NCBI GenBank assembly: GCA_963691715.1
Contig: OY829281.1
Location: 2,728,001-2,792,000 of the forward strand
Length of the DNA: 64,000 bases
Source of the DNA: HXMU1420-13 sp963691715
GTDB taxonomy: Bacteria > Bacteroidota > Rhodothermia > Balneolales > Balneolaceae
Direction of reading: 5' to 3'
The first letter of the stretch is position 1. Every line of letters begins with the position of its first letter. Positions 9,901 through 18,633 of the stretch are shown here, in pieces. Below the pieces are notes generated by a model. It was not told where the DNA came from. It saw only the letters and a list, made by a program, of their open reading frames with translations, and searched no databases. The position numbers were made by a program, and so were the translations under genes.

Positions 9901-10521
9901 TTTAATTCGGTATTAAAACCATTTATCATTTTGAGCTCAGTTATCATGTCTATGGCAGGTGTATTTTACGGTTTAGTTGCATTCAATATGGCTTTTGGAA
10001 TGATGGCAGCATTAGGAATTATATCTTTAGCAGGCATTGTGGTTAATAATGCCATTGTGTTAATCGATTATGTAGATATTTTAAGAAGGCGGGATGGATT
10101 ATCATTAAGAGAAGCTTTAGTTCAAGGCGGTAAAGTACGATTTCGACCAGTAATTCTTACTGCGATAACTACTACTTTAGGACTAGTACCACTAGCAATT
10201 GGTTTCAACTTCGATTTTATTGTTTTGGTAAGCAATCCCTTAGAATTTTTTATCAATTTGCCTCTATATGTATATATGGGTGGTGAGCAAGCGGCTTGGT
10301 GGGGACCTATGGCCATCGCTGTAATAGTTGGATTATTGTTTGCTACAGCACTCACACTTATTTTAGTTCCAGTATTGTATAGTATACTTGATAGGGCTAC
10401 AACTAGATTTAAACATATGATGTTTGGTGAAATAGGATCTGTTAAAGAACCATCTGTAGTTCCAACATCTATAGGAATTAGCAGAGAACTAGAACCCGAT
10501 ATTAAATCAAAATCAAATTAG
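6940..10521 (+). CDS. RND family efflux pump, inner-membrane subunit (AcrB/MMPL-like)
   Basis: 1193 aa. The first transmembrane helix is near residues 33-53, followed by a periplasmic porter domain (YPGVSPEDMESLVTRKLEDEL) and the TM4 motif SLGMLVDNAIVVVEN with Asp420. A second porter domain begins at FPGTEFFPEDIPPRDVYVQIETPIGSDV, with a C-terminal membrane bundle (GIVVNNAIVLIDYVD). AcrB-type pumps have about 1030-1050 residues. The excess here is a block near residues 510-620 with two extra hydrophobic segments, and a second insertion of about 30 residues before the last helix. The AcrB Asp-Asp pair reads Asp-Asn, and the TM10 Lys position reads Asn. It is the proton-driven pump of the operon; the substrate is unknown. 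Confidence 0.92.
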   Translation: MSTIHTPNEKNGSSQKGDGIKQEFWLTSFSIKNRTSVLVLLFLIAIMGVVSYLTIPKENFPSINVPNIFVVTVYPGVSPEDMESLVTRKLEDELGNISDIKTMTSTSAEGYSNINLEFDPNVDIEDALQKVREKVDLAKPELPEDAEEPTVQEINFAEFPIMNINLSGEYNEVILKDIAEDLQDKIEGIPSVLGVDLTGGIEREVQVDVDLAKMKYYNVTFGDIIGAIASENVTIPGGDISVGTKKFLLRVPGQYEETAPLEDIIVKGESRNPIYVRDVAKVTFGFKERETYSELEGAPVITLGVKKRTGENILNTSDRVKAILEEEISSLPPTTTYNITNDQSIDVVNMVSNLENNIISGLILVVGVLLFFLGVRNSSFVGISIPMSMFLSFIVLGAVGITMNTVVLFSLILSLGMLVDNAIVVVENIYRYLEDGYENFEAAKKGTGEVAVPIIAGTMTTVAAFAPMIFWPGIVGQFMSYLPKTLIITLSSSLFVGLIINPVLCALFMRVEGKERKKLITPKGKTFISTLLGILTLLVLVISGVNGGNAAENTNTSSFFIGFINQLGSLFIALSMLGVLGYLIWLFNKYVLEKIGRWWQNEGLPTVIEKYEISLTWALNHRITTSFISIIILALSIVTLIQFFPGTEFFPEDIPPRDVYVQIETPIGSDVAYTKSIVDEVRDLVYNIPQIADVKSVLSTSGASITSDPGSSGGGNTPNKGTVALNFVDFQQRTGDVFNAMEYLRGYLTSKIVGAKITVEQPPNGPPTGKPINLEISGDDMEILGMISNDVMSILEDDSVFAKMDGLESNLPEARPEVRVEVDREKAALYELNTNAIGSTIRQAINGVEASKFRDGKEEYDIIVRLNDEYRDDMSTLGDLTIFHEGIQIPLSEVASWEVKDGLGGINHLDSERVITISADVRTGINDNANAVLAEVQLLLDDYLDDLPAGYSYSWTGQQQEQKESFQFLFTAFIIAVFLISFILVSQFNSVLKPFIILSSVIMSMAGVFYGLVAFNMAFGMMAALGIISLAGIVVNNAIVLIDYVDILRRRDGLSLREALVQGGKVRFRPVILTAITTTLGLVPLAIGFNFDFIVLVSNPLEFFINLPLYVYMGGEQAAWWGPMAIAVIVGLLFATALTLILVPVLYSILDRATTRFKHMMFGEIGSVKEPSVVPTSIGISRELEPDIKSKSN

Positions 10522-10528
10522 CTTTAAA

Positions 10529-10559
10529 AAGCTTACTAATAGAAAGTGGGCTTTTTTTT
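10529..10559 (+). terminator. Rho-independent terminator of the efflux operon
   Basis: AAGCTTACT pairs with AGTGGGCTT over nine base pairs (two G-U) around a 7-nt loop, followed directly by eight T residues. It lies 8 bp after the pump stop codon. Confidence 0.8.
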
Positions 10560-10602
10560 CTTGAATAAATTTTATCTTAAAAAAATTATTTAGCACAAAA
10601 CA

Positions 10603-11010
10603 TTGATTCAAAGATTACAAAGCATTTTTTTGGCACTTAGTGTACTAACGACTGGCGGCGCTTTTTTTACACCAATCTATGATCGCGCAATGGAAGATCC
10701 TCAAGTATGGATTGGCTATGGTTTAGCTATTTCCCTAACTATTGCCATGATCCTTACATTGGTCTCAGTTTTTTTCTTCAAAAATAGATCAACCCAAATG
10801 ATGTGGGTGAAACGAGCCATGATGATTCAAATAATTAGTCTAGGTTTTTGCATTGGTATTTTATTTTCTTTAGGCGGTATCGGCCTATATTTATGGGATG
10901 AGGCTCTGGGATCTGGGTTAGTTTTTCTTGGTTTTATTCTTCAAATGCTTGGTCTAAATTTTATTAATAAAGATGAAAAACTCGTTCGATCAATGGATCG
11001 AATTAGATAA
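10603..11010 (+). CDS. DUF4293 family membrane protein
   Basis: 135 aa with four predicted membrane helices. The start M-I-Q-R-L-Q-S-I-F-L-A-L is the family hallmark (MIQRxQ), which fixes a TTG start at 10603 because no ATG lies upstream in frame. The DUF4293 family is confined mainly to Bacteroidota and has no known function. Its stop codon overlaps the ATG of the EamA gene by one base, so the two are probably translated together. Confidence 0.8.
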   Translation: MIQRLQSIFLALSVLTTGGAFFTPIYDRAMEDPQVWIGYGLAISLTIAMILTLVSVFFFKNRSTQMMWVKRAMMIQIISLGFCIGILFSLGGIGLYLWDEALGSGLVFLGFILQMLGLNFINKDEKLVRSMDRIR

Positions 11011-11915
11011 TGGAAACGATAGCTTCCTTTTCAAAAATCAAAGTATATGGATTATTAGCATTTGGCATTTTAGCCATTGGTTTTTCACCAATTCTTGTCA
11101 AAGTCGCTACCGATTCGTCTCCATATCTTATTGCAGCTATCCGAACTAGTTTCGCATTTATTTTACTAATGCCAATTTATTGGTCGCAAAAAAAACAACT
11201 TAGAATCCAATTTAAATCTAAAAGAGAACATCTATTAATTGCAATCTCTGGAATATTATTAGGGCTTCATCTTATTACTTGGATTAGCTCGATCTATTTC
11301 ACATCTATAGCCTCAGCATCTGTCTTGGTAACTATTCATCCGATAATAATTATCATTTTTGAAAGATTCGTATTTAAAATCAAGTTTAAGGCGGTAGTAT
11401 GGCTAGGTGTTATTGTGGCATTTATTGGTTCAATAATTATTGGTTATTCTGATTTTGATGGTAATGCGAATTACTCAAATCCCTTGCTTGGAAATAGTTT
11501 AGCTGCATTTGCTGCCATCATTTTTGCAGGATATTTTTTAATTGGAAATCGTATTAGACAAAAAAGGAATTGGTTGGATTATGTGTTTCCAGTCTATGGA
11601 TATGCTGCAATAACTTGTTTGGTAGCTCTTTTGGTAGTTGATGGATATACGCATGAATTTACACTCATTGTAATCCTAGTGGGTTTTGGACTTGCTGTAG
11701 GTCCACAAATCGCGGGGCATGGATCATTAAATTACGCCGTAAAGTATATTTCTCCCACTTTGTTATCAACACTTATATTATTTGAACCAGCTGTTTCGTC
11801 ATTGTTGGCATTTTTTATTTTTGGAGAAATTCCTCTTGTGTTAACCTTTATAGGTATGATGACTGTTCTATTGGGTATTGTATTGACATGGACAAAATCT
11901 AGTTCAAAAGCTTAA
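11010..11915 (+). CDS. EamA/DMT-family transporter
   Basis: 301 aa with about ten hydrophobic helices in two EamA repeats (ILAIGFSPILVKVATDSSPYLIAAIRTSFAFILLMPIYW in the first, a YISPTLLSTLILFEPAVSSLLAFFIFGEIP segment in the second). The latter proline-glutamate ending is typical of the family. It overlaps the DUF4293 gene by one base (TAATG) and converges on the TonB receptor, the two stop codons overlapping by 4 bp. Substrate unknown. It is not closely similar to the other EamA protein at 2581-3492. Confidence 0.87.
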   Translation: METIASFSKIKVYGLLAFGILAIGFSPILVKVATDSSPYLIAAIRTSFAFILLMPIYWSQKKQLRIQFKSKREHLLIAISGILLGLHLITWISSIYFTSIASASVLVTIHPIIIIIFERFVFKIKFKAVVWLGVIVAFIGSIIIGYSDFDGNANYSNPLLGNSLAAFAAIIFAGYFLIGNRIRQKRNWLDYVFPVYGYAAITCLVALLVVDGYTHEFTLIVILVGFGLAVGPQIAGHGSLNYAVKYISPTLLSTLILFEPAVSSLLAFFIFGEIPLVLTFIGMMTVLLGIVLTWTKSSSKA

Positions 11916-14356
11916 AAAAGATACGTCATAGAGATGGTTAAATTACGTCCCATTCCATCTAAACTACTTGAATGCTCGCGATAAGCCTCATCAATTAAAT
12001 TATCTGCAATTAATTTAATTTTGAAATGTTCATCTGGATAAAAGTTTACAAGTAATTGTAGGTTTACAAAGCCATCGGTTCCATTTTGTGATATTCTGTT
12101 ATCATCTATTTCAGATGGTGAAATTCTTCGATGTGAAAATGCATATCGAGCTTGTGGCCGAATTGATAATTTATTTGTAGGAGTATAATCCACATAAAAA
12201 ATTCCGTTAGCTGGCGGGATACGGTCAACGGGCTCTGTAGTCTTATCACGATTAATAAGATTCCCCCAGGCATATGTAAAAGTAAGACCTGTTTTTATAT
12301 AATCATTATTGGTATAGGATCCAGAAAATTCTACTCCTAAAAGATCCATCGATATAGCATTTATATTTCTTACTTCTATGTAGGATTCATTATTGAGAAT
12401 AGCTTCCTCGCCTTTTAAGATTTCACCGGTATCAGTTACATAATTTCCGGTTCCTACTCTAGTAATCTTATTAGAGTAATGAAGCCAAAATGTATACATT
12501 TCAAAACTGTATTCTTTATTATTAATCGTTATTCCAAAATCGATATTTCTGGTTGTTTCGGGTCTTAAATCTGTACTAGGGGTTTGAAATTGATTATTTC
12601 GACGAATACCGACTTCAGAAAAATCAGATATATTTGGAGCTCTAAAACCAGTAGAAAGGTTGCTCAAAAGTGTCACGCTGTTAGTCAGGTCGTAACTCAG
12701 CCCTAGGGCGTGAGTAACTTGACCAAATGAACCAGTAAAGGGATCGTATTGTCTAAATGAGTTAATCCCTTCAAATGGAATATTAGCATATGTGTGTGAA
12801 TATCGAGCACCATATTCAACAGTAAACTGTTTTGAGAAAGCGAAGTCTATTTGTGCAAAAATACCAGAGTGTACATATTCAGAGCCATTAGGATAACGAG
12901 GTAGTTGTTGCTTTCCATAGTTAGTATATCTATTGCTTTGAACATAATCATAGGAGATATCACCACCCCATTTTAGATAAAGATTTTCATTAAAATAAGA
13001 TTGTATATCAACAGCCATCAACCATTGATTACTAGTACTTCTATCAAAATTTGTAGTATCACTTAAAGAAAAGTTATAATTTCTTTGGGCTGCAGTGAGG
13101 GCGTATGTGGGAAAATCATTAAAGTCAAAGTCTTGTTGCTTTCTAAAATCATTTAGCCGAAAGAACCCAGTTTTTACTCCCATATTTTGAAATATGGGAT
13201 TTGAATTCTGTAGCTGATATTCAATAGTATTTCCCCAAAAAATCAAAGGGGAAGTATTCGAATAATATCCATTACGTGGTCGCAAATCATATTCTTGATT
13301 TTCAATACTATACCCTAGTGTTTGACGATCCAAACGGGGCGCATCAGGTATTTGTCCACTATAACTTAGTAATGTTAGATTAGAAGAAGTCGAAGTCTTT
13401 ATCTTCGATGCAATTTGAAAAGACATGAATTGATAATCTGCATTTCCAAGGGTTTCATCATAAGGAAACCAAAGGGATTCATCTGATTCATCGCTCATGT
13501 TATAATAATCGTAGTCTCTGTAGCTCCCACCAGCGAATAATGTAAACTTTTGGCTCTGATAAGCTAATTTCCCATGTAAACTTTTTTCTCCATTTCCATC
13601 AAAATTGAAAAAAGAAGAAGCTTCACCAGATATTTTTTTTTCAGAGCTAAATTTTTTGATAATGGGTGATATATTTACACCCCCAGATAAGGCATCACTT
13701 CCATAATAAACTGAAACAGGGCCTCTATAGACATCAAGTTTATTTATTAAAAGAGGATCAATAGCGCCAAAATATTGATTCTGTCCTGAACGAACGAAGC
13801 TAGGATTCATTCTAAAGCCATTAAAAAGATACAAAACATCTCTACCGGCCCTTCCGCGAATGTATAAGCTACCTTGTCCAACACTTGATTGTTGAACATA
13901 AACACCAGTTTCTGCTCTAAGTAGTTCAACAGCTGTTGTTACTGATTTCCCAGGAAGCTCTTCTATACTTACCGTACTTCGTGCTATTGGTGATGATTTA
14001 GTGATTGGATTAATTGTTCGATCTGGAATTATAACAATCTCATCTAAAGTCATTACTTCTTGTTCAAGATAAATAACTTGATTAGTATCTGAATGTAATA
14101 CGGTAATGGAAAAAGTTTTGTATCCTAAAGCTGAAAACTCCACTTCTAAAGGAAAAACATCCCAATCAATATAAAATTTGCCCGACTTATTTGTACTGGT
14201 ACCAGCTGATTCATTAATTACGGTTATGTTAACGTCAGAAATTGGCTGAAGATCATGGGCGCTTTTAACTAAACCACCAAATTGCCCAAATACTGAGCTA
14301 CAACAAAAAAATAAAATCAATAAAACTAACTTAAAGTGAATAAGCAATTTGGGCAT
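11912..14356 (-). CDS. TonB-dependent outer-membrane receptor
   Basis: 814 aa. A signal peptide ends near CCSSVFGQ (residue 25). A carboxypeptidase-regulatory-like beta domain follows (residues 25-100, containing 'SDVNITVINESAGTSTNKSGKF'), then a plug domain (about 115-235, IPDRTINPITKSSPIARSTVSI ... GSLYIRGRAGRDVLYLFNGFRMN ... YRGPVSVYYGSDALSGGVNI). A long 22-strand barrel ends in an aromatic residue (MTYLF). The plug motifs resemble siderophore or cobalamin receptors (colicin-receptor type), but no ligand can be assigned and no riboswitch was seen upstream. There is no SusD-like partner, so SusC-type glycan uptake is unlikely. Confidence 0.9.
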   Translation of the reverse strand: MPKLLIHFKLVLLILFFCCSSVFGQFGGLVKSAHDLQPISDVNITVINESAGTSTNKSGKFYIDWDVFPLEVEFSALGYKTFSITVLHSDTNQVIYLEQEVMTLDEIVIIPDRTINPITKSSPIARSTVSIEELPGKSVTTAVELLRAETGVYVQQSSVGQGSLYIRGRAGRDVLYLFNGFRMNPSFVRSGQNQYFGAIDPLLINKLDVYRGPVSVYYGSDALSGGVNISPIIKKFSSEKKISGEASSFFNFDGNGEKSLHGKLAYQSQKFTLFAGGSYRDYDYYNMSDESDESLWFPYDETLGNADYQFMSFQIASKIKTSTSSNLTLLSYSGQIPDAPRLDRQTLGYSIENQEYDLRPRNGYYSNTSPLIFWGNTIEYQLQNSNPIFQNMGVKTGFFRLNDFRKQQDFDFNDFPTYALTAAQRNYNFSLSDTTNFDRSTSNQWLMAVDIQSYFNENLYLKWGGDISYDYVQSNRYTNYGKQQLPRYPNGSEYVHSGIFAQIDFAFSKQFTVEYGARYSHTYANIPFEGINSFRQYDPFTGSFGQVTHALGLSYDLTNSVTLLSNLSTGFRAPNISDFSEVGIRRNNQFQTPSTDLRPETTRNIDFGITINNKEYSFEMYTFWLHYSNKITRVGTGNYVTDTGEILKGEEAILNNESYIEVRNINAISMDLLGVEFSGSYTNNDYIKTGLTFTYAWGNLINRDKTTEPVDRIPPANGIFYVDYTPTNKLSIRPQARYAFSHRRISPSEIDDNRISQNGTDGFVNLQLLVNFYPDEHFKIKLIADNLIDEAYREHSSSLDGMGRNLTISMTYLF

Positions 14357-14438
14357 TCCGTAGTTTTTATTTAAAATATAGGTTATAAAGTATGTTGAGT
14401 TTTGTTTGATAGTCTTTTTTCAGAAATGTACCAAAATA

Positions 14439-14455
14439 CAAAAATCAGATTTTTG
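14439..14455. promoter_or_regulatory. 17-bp palindrome between divergent genes
   Basis: CAAAAATC and GATTTTTG form perfect 8-bp arms around a single A, midway between the TonB receptor start (14356) and the transglycosylase start (14510). It could be an operator for either gene, or a chance AT-rich palindrome. Confidence 0.3.
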
Positions 14456-14509
14456 ATAACGACCTAATGAGGAAAAAATTTTTGTTTAATCTTTTAAAAA
14501 ATTAAATAA

Positions 14510-16018
14510 TTGATAACGGCCAAAGATAAAATTTTAGTACATAGAATAATTTTAGGAATATTATTTCTAGGGTTTATCTTTACATATAGCTGTTTCACTT
14601 CTCCAGATTCAAAATTAGATAACGATCCAGAGTTTTCAGTCCCTATTTCTGAGCCCATTTATAGAGACTTAGCGGAAATTAAGCGGAGCGGTGTACTTCG
14701 GATGATTACCAGCTATAGCTCGGGTGCGTATTTTCTTCATCGTGGAATACAGGTCGGTTTTGAATATGAACTTGTTCGAGAGTTTGCAAAAGAAAATGAT
14801 TTAGCTCTTGAGGTAATAATAGCTGGCCCAGATGATAATCCTTATAATTTATTATATAATGGCTTAGGTGATTTAATCGCTGCTAGTTATACAATTACGG
14901 AAGAACGAAAAAAGATAGTCAATTTTACTAGACCTTATAATTCAGTTAATCAAGTGATTGTAGTCTCTGATAATTTAAATATTGAACCAAAAACAATCGA
15001 TGATCTAAATGGTGTTCCTATTACGATTAGGAGGAATAGTTCATATTATAATACTCTTAAAGTTTTGAAAGAAAATAGAGATAGCCTAGAAATAAATATC
15101 ATTGAAGAAGAACTAGATACAGAGGCTATATTGTATCAAGTAGCAAATGGGCAATACAAGGCAACTATTGCTGACGATCATATTTTTTTTGCTGCTAACA
15201 AGTATATGAGCGGACTAAAAAAAGGGCCAACGATTGCAGAAAAAGATGAGATTGCATGGGCAGTTCGACCGAATGGACCTGATCTTGAGAATCGTATGAA
15301 TCAATTCTTACGCAAGCATTTCCGTTACGGAGAGGATGGGAAACCTAGGAGATCCGCATTTTTAAATATTTTACGTAAAAGATATTTTGAAGAAAGTGCG
15401 CAAATTGCAAATTACTTTAGCCCAGAAATTGTGAATAGAGCTACTAGTGTAATATCTCCTTATGATAGTCTGTTTCAACAAGTAGCAAATGAATTTGAGC
15501 TAGATTGGTTGATGTTAACGGCTATTGCAGCACAAGAATCAAAATTTGATCCTAGCTCGGTTAGTTGGATGGGTGCTGTTGGTTTAATGCAAGTATTACC
15601 AAGATTTTCAAAGATTTCAGAAGATTCTTTAAAGATTCCTGAAGTAAGTGCTAGAGAAGGAGCTAGAATCATGAAAGATCATATGGAGCACTATGCTTAC
15701 ATGGATTCAACTAATCAATGGAAATTTGCATTGGCAACCTACAATGCAGGTTTAGGTCATTTAGCTGATGCACGTAGATTGAGTATAGATAGAAATGATA
15801 ATCCAAATGAATGGGAAAATATTTCAAGTTCTTTGCTAAAGCTTATGCAACGAAGATTTTATAAAGACGCTAGATATGGATTTTGTCGTGGAATTGAAAC
15901 CGTTAGATATGTAAATGAAATAATCAACCGTTATGAAACTTATCTAGCAATTTTGAATGCAAACGAAGTAAGGTATGATGGGCTTCCTGGGATAATGGGG
16001 ATAAAAACGCTTAATTAA
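14510..16018 (+). CDS. MltF-like lytic transglycosylase (SBP_bac_3 plus SLT domains), lipoprotein
   Basis: 502 aa from a TTG start. A hydrophobic signal ends IFTYSC, a plausible lipobox at residue 28. Residues 55-285 form a type-3 solute-binding domain (LAEIKRSGVLRMITSYSSGAYF ... GLGDLIAASYTITEERKKIVNFTRPYN). Residues 320-480 are a soluble-lytic-transglycosylase domain with catalytic Glu343 in AAQESKFDPSSVSWMGAVGLMQVLP and a LATYNAGLGHLADAR motif. The arrangement is that of MltF, which cleaves peptidoglycan glycan strands to 1,6-anhydro products, with the binding domain acting as regulator. Its stop shares the palindrome TTAATTAA with the stop of the converging phosphatase gene. Confidence 0.9.
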   Translation: MITAKDKILVHRIILGILFLGFIFTYSCFTSPDSKLDNDPEFSVPISEPIYRDLAEIKRSGVLRMITSYSSGAYFLHRGIQVGFEYELVREFAKENDLALEVIIAGPDDNPYNLLYNGLGDLIAASYTITEERKKIVNFTRPYNSVNQVIVVSDNLNIEPKTIDDLNGVPITIRRNSSYYNTLKVLKENRDSLEINIIEEELDTEAILYQVANGQYKATIADDHIFFAANKYMSGLKKGPTIAEKDEIAWAVRPNGPDLENRMNQFLRKHFRYGEDGKPRRSAFLNILRKRYFEESAQIANYFSPEIVNRATSVISPYDSLFQQVANEFELDWLMLTAIAAQESKFDPSSVSWMGAVGLMQVLPRFSKISEDSLKIPEVSAREGARIMKDHMEHYAYMDSTNQWKFALATYNAGLGHLADARRLSIDRNDNPNEWENISSSLLKLMQRRFYKDARYGFCRGIETVRYVNEIINRYETYLAILNANEVRYDGLPGIMGIKTLN

Positions 16019-17729
16019 CTTTTAATACTATCATTGTAATATCATCATGCTGGATATTATTTGTGAACATATTAACATCATTAATAATTGCATTCATCAA
16101 ACCATTAGCGTCTCTATTTCTATTTTGATTAACACATTCTATTAATCTCTCTTCCTCATACTCTTGTGATTGGTCTATACTCATTGCCTCGGTTACTCCA
16201 TCAGTAAAAAATAGCAGAGTATCTCCCTTTTCAAAAATATATTCAGCACTTTTATAAGGCATTAAAGAGGGCATTGCACCTAAGATTATTCCACCTTCTT
16301 CTAACAAAATAGGTTCAATTTCATCCTTTTTAAAAACCATTGGAGGATTATGCCCCGCATTAGTATACTTAAATTTTTTACCATCACTAGAAATTTTACC
16401 CCAAAAGAAGGTTATAAATTTATCCGAAGGAGTATTATCGTGAATTATATCATTAATTCGACTAGATGCTTCTTCTAAGGATACTGATAATGGAGCTAGT
16501 GCATGTAACATAGACTGTAGATTTGCCATTAACAACGCAGCGGGTATTCCTTTTCCAGTTACATCAGCAATAGCTAATAAATGGCCTTTATCTTCAAGTT
16601 TAAGTATTTCGAAATAATCGCCACCTACTTGTCTCGAAGAAACATTAACAGCAGCAATATCAAATCCAGGGATATTTGGAATAGGATTTGGTAATAATCC
16701 TTCTTGAATAGTTTTGGCTAAATTAAGTTCCTCTTCTAATCGTTTTTTTACAATCTGTTCTTCAAGAAGTAACGTTTTTTGAATGGTTAATAATGCTAAA
16801 TTTCCAAGTGATTGCAGAAAGTTTATTTCAGCATGTCCATAACCTTCTTTATTTGCTCGTGGCCCAACTCCTACAACACCAATTTTTTTATTTTGAAATC
16901 TTAAACCTATTACCAGTTCAATATTGTTTTCTTGAACAAATTTACAAGTATGATGTTCATCAATTCGGGTAATATCGGTCATCCCAAAAAGTTGATTTAA
17001 GTCATCATTAGAAGGTAAGTCTTTGATTCCGCTGATGGATACCATTTCTCGATTTCCATCTACGTCTAATGCGAAAAAAAATGTACGGATAAGCATTTGA
17101 CCGAGCATGGCAAATTTAAAAACCTTAGCGATTTCTTCACGATCTACCATCAAATTAAAATCTTTACTTAACTCTAAAAGAGTATTTAAATCATGTACTT
17201 TTCGATCTAGCCTTCGATTAATTAAACGTAATTCTTTAAACATTCTAGAATTTGCAATGGCCACTGATGATATGATACATAGGCTTTCTATAAACTCAAT
17301 TTCACTATTCGTTATTGAATTTTTATTCCCTTTTGGGCCAAGGCATAGGAATCCGATATGATGATTACTTGTTTTTAAGTTAAACAGAGTACTATCTGCT
17401 TCAATTTCTAGAGCTTCGAATTTTTTTAAATTCTCCCCCTTGATCACTGATTTATCTATAATTTCTGGATCAAAACTGATTTTTATATCTGAACCCTCAA
17501 CTAGCCAACTCTTTCCTTTCGATTTTGAAACATAATACGCATCATCACCAGGTTTATGGATCAAAATCATTGCTTTTGGTATTAAAAGCTTACCCATGGT
17601 AATGAGTAGAAGATTGTTTAATACAAAATCTGGATCTTGAGATTCAATTAGTAATCTACTTGTTTCGAGTAGGGTTCTTAATTCAAACCGGCTTCTATGT
17701 TCTTCAGCAGAATTAATTGATGTATCCAT
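16011..17729 (-). CDS. PP2C-type (SpoIIE/RsbU-like) serine phosphatase with tandem GAF-like domains
   Basis: 572 aa, no signal peptide. Two GAF-like sensor segments (roughly 20-165 and 190-320) precede a short linker helix (EEQIVKKRLEEELNLAKTIQEGLLPNPIPNIPGFDIA) typical of RsbU-type proteins. The SpoIIE phosphatase domain carries metal-binding Asp motifs (GGDYFEI, IADVTGKGIPAALLMANLQSMLHA, LLFFTDGVTEAM, HDDITMIVLKVN). The family dephosphorylates STAS-domain anti-sigma antagonists. It is the last gene of a three-gene run encoding the STAS target and the antagonistic kinase, completing a partner-switching circuit. The signal read by the GAF domains is unknown. Confidence 0.9.
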   Translation of the reverse strand: MDTSINSAEEHRSRFELRTLLETSRLLIESQDPDFVLNNLLLITMGKLLIPKAMILIHKPGDDAYYVSKSKGKSWLVEGSDIKISFDPEIIDKSVIKGENLKKFEALEIEADSTLFNLKTSNHHIGFLCLGPKGNKNSITNSEIEFIESLCIISSVAIANSRMFKELRLINRRLDRKVHDLNTLLELSKDFNLMVDREEIAKVFKFAMLGQMLIRTFFFALDVDGNREMVSISGIKDLPSNDDLNQLFGMTDITRIDEHHTCKFVQENNIELVIGLRFQNKKIGVVGVGPRANKEGYGHAEINFLQSLGNLALLTIQKTLLLEEQIVKKRLEEELNLAKTIQEGLLPNPIPNIPGFDIAAVNVSSRQVGGDYFEILKLEDKGHLLAIADVTGKGIPAALLMANLQSMLHALAPLSVSLEEASSRINDIIHDNTPSDKFITFFWGKISSDGKKFKYTNAGHNPPMVFKKDEIEPILLEEGGIILGAMPSLMPYKSAEYIFEKGDTLLFFTDGVTEAMSIDQSQEYEEERLIECVNQNRNRDANGLMNAIINDVNMFTNNIQHDDITMIVLKVN

Positions 17730-17735
17730 ATAAAT

Positions 17736-18158
17736 TCAAAGGTTCTTTACCATTCGAATTTCATTAATATTCCCCTTACGGCTATACTGAACTTGATCCA
17801 TAACTTTTTGAATTAAGAATACCCCCATGCCCCCACGTTGTTTATTCTTTATACGTTTTAAAATATCCGGTGCTTGGTATTCCTGAGGTTTAAAGCTTTC
17901 GCCTTCGTCTAAAATAGATATCCATATTTTTTTTGAGTCTGTACCAACTTCAATTTTTACTGGGTTAGAGGGACTATTTTTGTAGGCATGTTTTATAATA
18001 TTAGTGTAAGCCTCATCGACCGCTAAACGTATTTCAGAAATTTCTTTTTCGGTTAACCCAAATTTTTGAGCATATGCAGCAACAAAATCTCTAACTTCAC
18101 TTAAGTGTTTGGTTGAAGAATCAACTGATAAGGTGTGTATTTTTTTTGTGCTAGCCAC
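17736..18158 (-). CDS. RsbW-like serine kinase / anti-sigma factor (HATPase_c)
   Basis: 140 aa GHKL ATPase fold. The N-box is in EIRLAVDEAYTNIIKHAYKN, with D-x-G around SILDEGESFKP and a G-box region in KNKQRGGMGVFLIQKVMDQVQYS. Proteins of this size are the anti-sigma/STAS kinases of partner-switching systems: they phosphorylate the STAS antagonist and, when free, sequester a sigma factor or another output protein. It sits between the STAS gene (9 bp upstream) and the phosphatase gene (6 bp downstream). No sigma-factor gene lies nearby, so the output partner is not identified. Confidence 0.9.
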   Translation of the reverse strand: MASTKKIHTLSVDSSTKHLSEVRDFVAAYAQKFGLTEKEISEIRLAVDEAYTNIIKHAYKNSPSNPVKIEVGTDSKKIWISILDEGESFKPQEYQAPDILKRIKNKQRGGMGVFLIQKVMDQVQYSRKGNINEIRMVKNL

Positions 18159-18167
18159 TGTATTAAG

Positions 18168-18509
18168 TTAAAACGCCTGTATAGCTTCACTTTCTTTTTC
18201 TAGAATATCATATAATGTTGGAAAACCCAATAGATCAAATACATTGTATACTCTTTGATTCATATTAGAGAGTTTAATATCACCTCCAAGACCCCGTACA
18301 TCTTCTATATAAGCCATAAATACACCTAGTCCTGCACTGGCTATATATTCAAGGTGATTGCAGTTAACAATAATATTAATATTCTGAGTAGAAATTAATT
18401 CCTTGAGAGTATTTTCTAGCTGTGAAGCAGTATGTGCATCTAATTCTCCGCTTATATCAAGCACACTTATCTGTTTGATTTGCCTTATAGCAATACTGAA
18501 ATTTTTCAT
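18168..18509 (-). CDS. STAS-domain anti-sigma factor antagonist (RsbV/SpoIIAA-like)
   Basis: 113 aa single STAS domain. The phosphoacceptor serine is visible in NHLEYIASAGLGVFMAY (Ser58 of the S-A-G motif), after the strand 'VLDISGELDAHTASQLENTL'. In this family the unphosphorylated form binds the RsbW-like kinase and releases its target; phosphorylation reverses this. It is the first gene of the stas-kinase-phosphatase operon. Confidence 0.9.
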   Translation of the reverse strand: MKNFSIAIRQIKQISVLDISGELDAHTASQLENTLKELISTQNINIIVNCNHLEYIASAGLGVFMAYIEDVRGLGGDIKLSNMNQRVYNVFDLLGFPTLYDILEKESEAIQAF

Positions 18510-18633
18510 TCTGCTCGAGTTAGAATATTAAAAGGATGAATGTTGGTCTAATTATAACGTTATCCAAAGAATTAGAAAAATTATTCCCGGACAAGTTTAT
18601 TACGGATAGATAAAAAAAAGATTCAAAAAAAAT

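Noticed and set aside
14357..14509. Cobalamin or other riboswitch upstream of the TonB receptor
   Set aside because: The intergenic region is too short and shows no conserved riboswitch core, only an AT-rich palindrome.
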